Assembly: GCA_030695565.1 (NCBI GenBank)
Contig: JAUYRZ010000082.1
Span: 1-64,000, forward strand
Origin: Archangium sp.
Lineage (GTDB): Bacteria; Myxococcota; Myxococcia; Myxococcales; Myxococcaceae
Direction: 5' to 3'
Length of the DNA: 64,000 nt
Part shown: positions 1 to 7,128 of the stretch, piece after piece
Layout: each line of letters begins with the position of its first letter
Position numbering within the stretch: the first letter of the stretch is position 1
Program-made: the position numbers and the translations under genes
The notes under the pieces: generated by a model
What the model saw: the letters and a program-made list of their open reading frames with translations, nothing else
The model's database searches: none
What the model was told of the DNA's origin: nothing

Positions 1-2
1 AC

Positions 3-32
3 AAGGGCAACAACGGCAAGCACCGCCGCTGA
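3..32 (+). CDS. Possible 3' tail of an upstream CDS (reads ...KGNNGKHRR*), truncated by window start
   Basis: Short open frame ending in TGA at 30-32; no upstream context. Confidence 0.25.
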   Translation, partial: KGNNGKHRR

Positions 33-303
33 TCAGACCAAGCGTTGAGCCACGAAGTCGACGAACACCGGCGAGAGCTCGCCCTTGCTGGCCAGCAAGA
101 GTGCGTGAGCCCACGCTCCGGTGACCGCGCGTTCAGGGCCCCTGCGCGCAACTTCCGCACGGGCGGCAGCCGGTCACGAACGCAGAGTGCACGTTCGTGG
201 TCGATTGGAAGGAGTGACGCCGTCCCGATCCCGGGTCAGGGGCAGGGACCGTTGTTGCTGAACGACTCGGGCGCCGCGGCCTGTTGCGTGAAATAGAGGG
301 CGC

Positions 304-1059
304 ATGCCTCCGCCGCCCAAGAAGCCCCGCGCCGCCGCCTCGAAGCAAGCGCCGCTGAAGACGTCTCCGCGGCAGGCGGCCAAGGCCCTCCGTGAAGACG
401 CGCTCGCCTCGAGCCAGCTGGCCCGGCAGCGGGACCTGCGCGTGGCCGCCACTTTCAAGGCGGCCGTGGAAGAGGTGCTCGTGCGAGTGAAGTTCGGGAA
501 GCCCCTCGAGGCCGACGCTGCGCCCCGGCCCGGGCCTGAGGGGCAGCTCGTCGCGCCCAACGGCGATCCGCTCCTTCGCCTCAAGCTCTGCGACGGAGTC
601 GAGACCGGCAGCAGCCAGTACGCCCTGGTCAACCCGAAGACGAACCAGTTCTACAAAGAAGACAACCTGGGTCATCCGCTCCACCTGACGAACCTCTATG
701 GGCCCTTGAGTCTCCCGCGGGGCTCGCAGCTCAACGAGAAGAAGCCCACCCGCGATGAGCTGCGCCAACTGGAGCGCGCGGCCAACGCGGCCCACAAGAC
801 CTCACTCCCCAAGTCGGCGCTGCTGGTGGTGTTGGCGAAGCTGCTGAGGCAGGGCCCGGCTGCCTTCGCTGGCCAGGCGATCCGGAAGACCGACACGCTC
901 TCGGAGACGGTCTTCAAGAAGGAGCACCCGTTCACGTACACGGCGTTGGTGCGCAAAGACGACCCGTCGCGGGTGGTCATCAAGCGGGTGATGACCGGCG
1001 GCTTTCTGCCCGCGGGCCCCAGCGACGGCGACTATTCGCAGCCCTTCAGCCTGAAGTGA
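304..1059 (+). CDS. Hypothetical protein, Lys/Pro/Ala-rich N-terminus
   Basis: 251-aa ORF with ATG; antisense ORFs are less protein-like. Confidence 0.65.
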   Translation: MPPPPKKPRAAASKQAPLKTSPRQAAKALREDALASSQLARQRDLRVAATFKAAVEEVLVRVKFGKPLEADAAPRPGPEGQLVAPNGDPLLRLKLCDGVETGSSQYALVNPKTNQFYKEDNLGHPLHLTNLYGPLSLPRGSQLNEKKPTRDELRQLERAANAAHKTSLPKSALLVVLAKLLRQGPAAFAGQAIRKTDTLSETVFKKEHPFTYTALVRKDDPSRVVIKRVMTGGFLPAGPSDGDYSQPFSLK

Positions 1060-1102
1060 CACGCGCGCCATCCTTCGTACGAACTCTCCCGGGGACGGGT
1101 GG

Positions 1103-4100
1103 TCACTTCAGCGCCGTCTGCCCGCCCTGCTGAGCGACGAGCTTGCGCGAGAACGCCTGGTCGACCTTGAGCAGCCACGACCTGAACTCCGGGTATTCCT
1201 TCGCGCTGATGCGCGCGCGCGACATCACCAGCTTGCCGGACACCTTGAGCTTCCCGTCCTTCTTGAGGGCCGTGATGCGCAGCGAGCCGAAGGGCGACTC
1301 CTCGAACACTTCCGGGGGCACCTCAGGCACGTTCCAATTCGCGGGCAACGAGTAGGTCATCTCGAGCTCGTTGGTCCACACGCCGGGGAACACGAGATCC
1401 ATCTTGCGCTCCGACAGCGGCGCGAGCGCCTGCGTGAACGCGCGGCTGGCCCCGAACGGGAAGAAGCGCAGCAGGCCCGAACCGGCTTCTGCGTACCGCG
1501 GCATGGCGATCGCGAACTTTACCGAGAGCGGTGACTCGAGATCCTTCGTATCGCTCACCACCACTTCACTGGCCTGCACGCCGGGATAACTCTGGGCCCA
1601 CTGCTGCTCGAAGGTGACCGTGCGCGTGGCGGGGGTCTGGTACGTGCGCCGCATCTCCGGAGCGCCCTGCCCCTTCGCGATCAGCGTGCCCTTCGCACTC
1701 GCGCTGCCGTCGGGCTTGAGGGTGACGTCGAGGGAGAGCGAGGTGACGTTCTCTTCGGGCTGCGCCTCGGGCGTGGTCATGAAACGGCTCGGGGCATCCG
1801 GCTCGACGATGAGCACGTTCGCCACCCGGTCGGAGCTGGCCAGTTCGCGGCTGCCGTGGAACTCCGCGGTGCCGTCGAGGAAGAGGTTGAACTTCGGCAC
1901 GTAGACGATGGCGTGGTTGAAGGCCGCGAGCGACGCGACCTCAGGCGAGAGCGTGCCCAGGTGCCGCATGCGCAGCAGCACCAGCCGCGAGTCGATGCCG
2001 GCGATCTTCAACATCGCGTGGATGAGCGAGGCCTTGTCCTTACAGTCACCGAACTTGCGCGCGAGGATGCGATCGACCCGGTACGGCTTGTACCCGTGGA
2101 TGCCGAACTCCAGCGCCACGTAGCGGGTGTTGGTGACCACGAAGCCATACAGCGCAGCCATCACCTTCTGTTCGTCTTTGCGATCGATGCCCTTGAGCGC
2201 GAGGTCGACGGCGCGTTTCAGTTCTTCATTGGGGACCAACTGCTCGCGCACCAGGCCCCAGTAGTACCGGCCGACCTGCTCCCAGTTCTGGTACGTCGAG
2301 AGGTGCAGCGGAGACGCGACCTCCGACCAGCCCGGCATGTTCGGCTCGGGGATGAAGCGGGGCACGTCGCTCGCTTCGAAGCGATAGACCATGCGATCGC
2401 CCTGCTCGGCGTTCGAGGCCTTCACCCACTTCGGGAGCGTCTCCTTGTTCCAACTGAGCGGCCGCGACTTCGGCATGTCGACCACGTAGCGGTAGTGCTT
2501 CTTGTCGAAGGTGCCTTGCACCGAGTCGACGTCGCCCCAGTAGTCGGAGAGCAGGTTCTCCACCGAGGTGTCTTCGAGGCGCCACTGCAGCTCGAGCACG
2601 TCACCGGGTGCGAGCGCGGGGAAGCTGAGCATGCGCGCGCGGGCGTCGTAGTACATGCCGGTCCACGGCTCGTTGATGTTGCGCTCCTCCTCACCGAAGG
2701 AGTCGACCACGCTGCCATCGGGCTTGGTGACGCGGGCCTTGAGCACGCGGACCTCCTGGCGATCCGGCGACCAGGTGATGGGCATCGAGCGATACGCCTC
2801 GACGCCGCGCTGCGTGAGCACCTTCACCACCAGCTGTTGAAAGCGGCTCGACAGACCTGAGGGCTGCACGCGCACGTGGGTGACCTCGGCGAGCGTGATG
2901 GCGTCTTCGGTGCCGGGCTTGCCGGCTTCGTTCAGCAGCGGCGCGAGCGCGAAGGCCTCGGGCGTCGCGGTGCTGGAGTCTTCTCCACGCAGCGTGCGCA
3001 TCATCTCTTTGAGGGCGGGGTTCTGCGGGCGCAGCGTGAGGGCCTGTTGATACGAAGCGAGCGCGGCGTCTTTCTGATTCGCGTGGAGCAGCGAGCGGCC
3101 TTCGCGTTCGTAGACATCGGGCTCATCGGGCGCGGCGCGGCGAGCGAGCTCCCAGGTGGTGCGGGCTTCTTCGAGTTTGCCGTTGGCGGAGAGCAGCTCG
3201 GCCAGGCGCAGCATGGAGCCCTGGTCGAAGGGATCGAGGTGCAGGACCTTGCGGTATTGATCAGCCGCTTCGTCGATCTTCCCGAGGTCGGCCAACATGC
3301 CCGCAAGACCGCGACGGGTGTTGAGGTCGTCGAAGCGGAGCGCGAGCACGTTGCGGGCGCGCTCCACTGCTTCTTTGGCGCGTTCAGCACGGCGGCTGGC
3401 GCCCACGCCTTCGCGCGCGATGGTGGGGATGACGTGGAGTTGGCGGAAGGCCTCTTCCGTCACGCGCCAGGCTTCGGTTTTCTGGCCGAGACTCTCGAGC
3501 GCGCGGATCTTCAGCACCCATGCGGGGGCGAACTGGGGGCTCGCGAGGAGCAACGTCTCAGCGTGGCGCAACGCGACTTCGGGGTGTTCACGGGTCAGCT
3601 CGTGCTGGCCGAGCGCGAGGCGGGCGTACGGATGTTTGGGATCGAGTGCGAGGGCGGCCTCGAGGAATCGGCGGCGATCGTTGCTGTCGTTGGTCTGCAG
3701 CGCGGCGGCGTTGAGCTGCAGCTCGAGGTCGGTCAGCGCGTTGAGGGCTGCGCGTTCAGCCTCCATGTCGGGGATGTGTTCGCTGTCGGGGAAAGCGCGC
3801 GTGAACGCGAGGATGGTGGCGTAGTCGCTGCGCAGGGCAGCGTCGGAGGGCGCGGCCTTCACGCGCTTCTCCATCACCTCCGTCAGCGTGGGGAGCAGCA
3901 CCGGCTGCGGCGAGCTGCCCTTTTCCAGCGCGGGCACGGCGTCGGGCAGGCTGACTGTGATGTTGCCGCGCTGGCCATCGGCCTTCTCGACGCGCGCGTA
4001 GAAACCGAAAGGGCCGGAGAGCTGGCAGGTCTTGATGAGCAGCCGGTTCATTCCTTTGCGCAGGGTGACCTGCACGTGGTGCTGGTCGATGCGGGGAACG

Positions 4101-4744
4101 TTGTAGCGATCAGAGGTGAGGATCTTCTGGTTGTTCAAGAACACGCGCGTGCCGCCCGAGACGCCGAGGGAGAGCACCACGCGGGTCTCCTGGTCGGAGT
4201 TGAGCCAGGTCAGTGCGTAGGCGACGGCTTCGGTGTTGGGCTTGAGGGCCAGCGACAGGTCGACGAAGCCATCGATGGTCTTCGCGTGCGGTTTGCGCCA
4301 ACCGACGTCACGGGCTTTCGCCGGGTAGCTCGCCTTCAAGTCGGTCGCGGATTCAGGGCCGAAGTCCGTGTCGCAGCCGCCTTTGCCTTCGTTGTCGAAG
4401 GCGCCGACGACGTGGAAGTCCTGGATGAAGCCGAGGTCACCGATGAGCTCGGCGGCCTTCTGCGTTCTGCCGCGGGCGCGCTCGACGTCGGCCATGAAGA
4501 GGCGCGCCATGTCACGCACGTGGGCATCGGTTCCCCGCCGATAGATGAGCGCGGAGTACGGCTCGGCGAGCAGGTTGAGATCGTCGAGGTCGTCGATCAG
4601 CGCGTGCAGCTTGATCAGCGGCGCCGCGGCCCGGGGATCATGGCCGAGCTTGAGCACTTCTTTACTCAGCGCCTCAGCACGGTCAGTGACCGGCGAGTCG
4701 AGACGGGACAGCAACAGCGTGGCGACAACAAGAGCGTTCAGCAC
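1103..4744 (-). CDS. DUF3857 / transglutaminase-like domain protein with TPR repeats, signal peptide
   Basis: TPR-like repeats (LRPQNPALKEM, LDPFDQGSMLRLAELL) followed by the DUF3857-like region and the transglutaminase motif KFGDCKDKASLIHAMLKIAGI. The ORF opens to 4912, but GTG at 4744 gives MLNALVVATLLLSRL (signal peptide); the upstream part translates a palindromic repeat ([12 protein letters not shown]). Confidence 0.85.
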   Translation of the reverse strand: MLNALVVATLLLSRLDSPVTDRAEALSKEVLKLGHDPRAAAPLIKLHALIDDLDDLNLLAEPYSALIYRRGTDAHVRDMARLFMADVERARGRTQKAAELIGDLGFIQDFHVVGAFDNEGKGGCDTDFGPESATDLKASYPAKARDVGWRKPHAKTIDGFVDLSLALKPNTEAVAYALTWLNSDQETRVVLSLGVSGGTRVFLNNQKILTSDRYNVPRIDQHHVQVTLRKGMNRLLIKTCQLSGPFGFYARVEKADGQRGNITVSLPDAVPALEKGSSPQPVLLPTLTEVMEKRVKAAPSDAALRSDYATILAFTRAFPDSEHIPDMEAERAALNALTDLELQLNAAALQTNDSNDRRRFLEAALALDPKHPYARLALGQHELTREHPEVALRHAETLLLASPQFAPAWVLKIRALESLGQKTEAWRVTEEAFRQLHVIPTIAREGVGASRRAERAKEAVERARNVLALRFDDLNTRRGLAGMLADLGKIDEAADQYRKVLHLDPFDQGSMLRLAELLSANGKLEEARTTWELARRAAPDEPDVYEREGRSLLHANQKDAALASYQQALTLRPQNPALKEMMRTLRGEDSSTATPEAFALAPLLNEAGKPGTEDAITLAEVTHVRVQPSGLSSRFQQLVVKVLTQRGVEAYRSMPITWSPDRQEVRVLKARVTKPDGSVVDSFGEEERNINEPWTGMYYDARARMLSFPALAPGDVLELQWRLEDTSVENLLSDYWGDVDSVQGTFDKKHYRYVVDMPKSRPLSWNKETLPKWVKASNAEQGDRMVYRFEASDVPRFIPEPNMPGWSEVASPLHLSTYQNWEQVGRYYWGLVREQLVPNEELKRAVDLALKGIDRKDEQKVMAALYGFVVTNTRYVALEFGIHGYKPYRVDRILARKFGDCKDKASLIHAMLKIAGIDSRLVLLRMRHLGTLSPEVASLAAFNHAIVYVPKFNLFLDGTAEFHGSRELASSDRVANVLIVEPDAPSRFMTTPEAQPEENVTSLSLDVTLKPDGSASAKGTLIAKGQGAPEMRRTYQTPATRTVTFEQQWAQSYPGVQASEVVVSDTKDLESPLSVKFAIAMPRYAEAGSGLLRFFPFGASRAFTQALAPLSERKMDLVFPGVWTNELEMTYSLPANWNVPEVPPEVFEESPFGSLRITALKKDGKLKVSGKLVMSRARISAKEYPEFRSWLLKVDQAFSRKLVAQQGGQTALK

Positions 4745-4787
4745 GCCGCGGACCCTACCCCAATTGTCCCGAGCATCTCCCGCATCC

Positions 4788-4822
4788 CCCTCTCCCCGCG
4801 GGGGAGAGGGTTGGGGAGAGGG
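4788..4822. repeat. Palindromic dispersed repeat (CCCTCTCCCC-GGGGAGAGGG) with an extra half-site
   Basis: ccctctccccgcgggggagagggttggggagaggg. Confidence 0.8.
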
Positions 4823-4838
4823 TTGGCCCTTTGAGCTG

Positions 4839-5033
4839 TCAGCGAGGCGAAACGGGATTCGGAACTTCAGGCCCCTCTGGCCGGACCGGGTTCGGAATCT
4901 CGGGCTGATCAATGCCTGGCGCGGGCACTTCAGGCTTCGGCGTCACCGGGCCGGGAATCTCGGGCTCCTGAGGCAGTTGAGGGTTCGGCGTCTGCGGTGG
5001 CACCACTTCAGGTTGAGTTGTGGGCTCAGGCAT
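4839..5033 (-). CDS. Possible short Pro/Glu-rich repeat peptide (PEVPNPV, PEIPNPVRPEGPEVPNP); may be a noncoding repeat
   Basis: Reading frame MPEPTTQPEVVPPQTPNPQLPQEPEIPGPVTPKPEVPAPGIDQPEIPNPVRPEGPEVPNPVSPR; shares its motif with 7011-7066. Confidence 0.3.
   Translation of the reverse strand: MPEPTTQPEVVPPQTPNPQLPQEPEIPGPVTPKPEVPAPGIDQPEIPNPVRPEGPEVPNPVSPR
4854..4913. repeat. Dispersed PEVPNP-type repeat, copy A
   Basis: ggattcggaacttcaggcccctctggccggaccgggttcggaatctcggg aligns with 7011-7066. Confidence 0.5.
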
Positions 5034-5090
5034 GAGGCAGATGTAGCGAGCAGGCTCCGCGCCGGCTTCTGGAAGGAGGGGCGTCACCCA

Positions 5091-5444
5091 ATGGCCACCA
5101 CAAAAGTGCAGCGAAGCGTGGTGCTGGCCGGCGTGACGTTGATCGGAATCTTCGCCGGCGTGATGGCTGACCCCTCACAGCACGGGTTGCCCCCGCTCGC
5201 GGACGTCGGCATCGCGATCCTTTTCTCTCCCCTTCTGGTGACGTGCATGGGCCCCATGGTGGCGCCGGGCGCCTGGGGCATCGCATTGCTCGTGGTGGGG
5301 TTCTGCTTCTGGCCGCTCTACATCTGGCTCTCATTCACCTGGATCCAAAAGGCCAAGCACTGGGCCTGGGTTGCTGCCGGCCTGCTCACCTCGGTGGGCT
5401 TCTACGGAATCATGACCCGTTTCGCAGGCGTCATGTCCGCTTGA
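5091..5444 (+). CDS. Small integral membrane protein, hypothetical
   Basis: ATG at 5091 preceded by ggaaggagggg RBS; 117 aa with several hydrophobic segments (ADVGIAILFSPLLVTCMGPMVAPGAWGIALLVVGFCFWPLYIWL). Confidence 0.75.
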   Translation: MATTKVQRSVVLAGVTLIGIFAGVMADPSQHGLPPLADVGIAILFSPLLVTCMGPMVAPGAWGIALLVVGFCFWPLYIWLSFTWIQKAKHWAWVAAGLLTSVGFYGIMTRFAGVMSA

Positions 5445-5450
5445 GCCGCG

Positions 5451-5462
5451 TATGCGCGCATA
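5451..5462. promoter_or_regulatory. Perfect 12-bp palindrome TATGCGCGCATA upstream of the toxin-antitoxin-chaperone module
   Basis: Self-complementary sequence read directly. Confidence 0.4.
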
Positions 5463-5547
5463 TCCGACAATGATTCAGCATGTTTAAAGACGACTTCGGG
5501 CTGGGATGTCGGAGCCCACCTGTATGGTCCCACACGCGGCATTGAGG

Positions 5548-5562
5548 ATGAACTGAGTTCAT
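5548..5562. promoter_or_regulatory. Candidate autoregulatory operator, inverted repeat ATGAACT-G-AGTTCAT
   Basis: 7-bp perfect arms with 1-nt spacer, 20 bp upstream of the toxin GTG start. Resembles in form the short palindromes bound by MqsA-type antitoxins. Confidence 0.5.
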
Positions 5563-5581
5563 ATTACGTCTGGGGGCATGG

Positions 5582-5962
5582 GTGGCGCCGAGATATCCGG
5601 TCGACAAGGTCATCGCGGCCGCGACGAACGGCGATCTCGACCTCGTTGGCAGCCGTGCGAGGGACATCGTGCAAACCTATGTCGAAGGGTTCGCCGACTC
5701 GTTCAGCTTCGCGAGTGCTTTGGTCGCCGCGCTTCGACTGGAGCACTTTCAGGAAACAGTGACTCTGGGCCCACCGTACAAAGGGGAGTTCGACGTCTAC
5801 ATCTGTCCCATCTCATCCGAGTTGATGAGCAGGTACGGCCTCGAGCACGTACCCAACTGGTACGTGAAACTGAAGTTGACCGAGAACGACAACGGAGACT
5901 CCGTGCTCGTCGTCTCGATGCACCCGCCTGAGAAGCCGGCCAGGCAACGGAGGAAACGATGA
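5582..5962 (+). CDS. MqsR-like toxin (type II TA, RelE/MqsR fold predicted)
   Basis: 126 aa. By eye it aligns along its length with E. coli MqsR: basic N-terminal helix (YPVDKVIAAATNGDLDLVGSRA), then FDVYICP...NWYVKLKLTENDNGDSVLVVSMH versus DVYRP...VYLKITVIHDVLIVSF. GTG start. Confidence 0.65.
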   Translation: MAPRYPVDKVIAAATNGDLDLVGSRARDIVQTYVEGFADSFSFASALVAALRLEHFQETVTLGPPYKGEFDVYICPISSELMSRYGLEHVPNWYVKLKLTENDNGDSVLVVSMHPPEKPARQRRKR

Positions 5963-6534
5963 CGAAGACCAGGCGATGCCCCATCTGTGAGCAGGGAACG
6001 GTGCGGCCGGTGGCAACTCGAGCGGCGATGCCCTATCGGCATGTCACCGCGCTCGAGCCCGCGTGGGAAGTGCGAATCCCCACATGTGACAACTGCCATG
6101 AACGGCTGATTGACGGGAATACGGCGCGATCACTCGATGCGGCACTCGAGGCTGCGCTCCAGACGCTGCAGACGCAGCTCGTGAATGAAGCCATCGATCA
6201 ACTGGCCACCGTGAAGACGCAGCGCCAATGGGAGAAGCGGCTCGGCCTCTCGCCGGGATATCTCTCGCGCTTGAAGAGCGGAAAGGAGGGCTCGGTGGTC
6301 CTGACCACGCTGCTCTCGCTCCTGGCCCAGGCACCCTCTCGGCAGTGGAAGCAGACCGAAGCGATCTGGTCAGGCCGAGATCAAGCAGCCGCCGAGGTGC
6401 TCTCCTTTCCTGCACGAGGAGCCACCATCGCGAGCACCTTCCACTTCCAACAGGAGGCTTCGAGTCAGTCGGCCTCCGTGAGCCAACTCCGCGACTCGCA
6501 GTGCGTCGTGGCCAGGTTCGAGGAGGCGGCGTGA
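5959..6534 (+). CDS. MqsA-like antitoxin: zinc ribbon (CPIC...CDNC) plus HTH, with a C-terminal extension
   Basis: CxxC-x(n)-CxxC N-terminus, HTH-like TQRQWEKRLGLSPGYLSRLKSGKEG, then a ~65-aa C-terminal extension not present in canonical MqsA. ATGA overlap with the toxin gene. Confidence 0.75.
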   Translation: MTKTRRCPICEQGTVRPVATRAAMPYRHVTALEPAWEVRIPTCDNCHERLIDGNTARSLDAALEAALQTLQTQLVNEAIDQLATVKTQRQWEKRLGLSPGYLSRLKSGKEGSVVLTTLLSLLAQAPSRQWKQTEAIWSGRDQAAAEVLSFPARGATIASTFHFQQEASSQSASVSQLRDSQCVVARFEEAA

Positions 6535-6995
6535 GCGATCAGGGAGCAGCGGTGATTGCGCTCGCTCAGCGGGCGGAGTTGCTCGAGTTCCTTCCCACAG
6601 GGACCCTGGCTCGCAGGACCGCGGGTGTCTCTGGTCCTCCCCCGGGGGCGCGGATCGACTTGAACATCGACACGCGCGTCGGGGTGGTGCGTGATCAGGA
6701 CCGCTTCGTGGTGCTCGCCGCTATCGGGGTGAGAACCCGAACCAATGGCGGTGACGCGAAGCCATTCGCGAGATTCCTGTACCGGGTCAACGTCAGATAT
6801 TCGAACGCGGGAGACGCTTCGGATGAAGCCCTGCTCGCTTTCGCGCAGACGAACGGCATGGTGCACATCTGGCCCTACGCTCGCGCTTTCGTTCAAGGGG
6901 CAGCGACGTCGATGGGATTGGTTCCAGTCACGCTTCCGTTCTTCCGCGTCGCTGCGCCGAACGGCAGACCGATGGAAGCGAGCCCAGTTCGCTGA
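6531..6995 (+). CDS. SecB-like chaperone (TAC-type)
   Basis: 154 aa; ARIDLNIDTRV...FLYRVNVRYSNAG...HIWPYARAFVQGAATSMGLVPVTLPFF matches the SecB pattern VKLDLDT...FLCEVQQGGIF...[29 protein letters not shown]. GTG start overlaps the antitoxin TGA (GTGA). Confidence 0.75.
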   Translation: MSDQGAAVIALAQRAELLEFLPTGTLARRTAGVSGPPPGARIDLNIDTRVGVVRDQDRFVVLAAIGVRTRTNGGDAKPFARFLYRVNVRYSNAGDASDEALLAFAQTNGMVHIWPYARAFVQGAATSMGLVPVTLPFFRVAAPNGRPMEASPVR

Positions 6996-7010
6996 GTCAG
7001 CGCGGGCCAG

Positions 7011-7066
7011 CCGGGTGCGGCACTTCAGGACTGTAGGGCCTGAGCGGGTTGGGCACTTCGGGCCGC
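7011..7066. repeat. Dispersed PEVPNP-type repeat, copy B
   Basis: ccgggtgcggcacttcaggactgtagggcctgagcgggttgggcacttcggg; reverse strand reads RRPEVPNPLRPYSPEVPHPAGPR. Confidence 0.5.
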
Positions 7067-7128
7067 CGGAAAGTGCGCAGCCTAACGGCGCACGTCGCTG
7101 AGCGCACTGGTCTGGTATTGAAGCGCCC

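Noticed and set aside
2876-4834. 652-aa plus-strand ORF antisense to the transglutaminase/TPR gene
   Set aside because: Low-complexity Gly/Glu/Val/Arg composition typical of antisense frames; the opposite strand has real domains.
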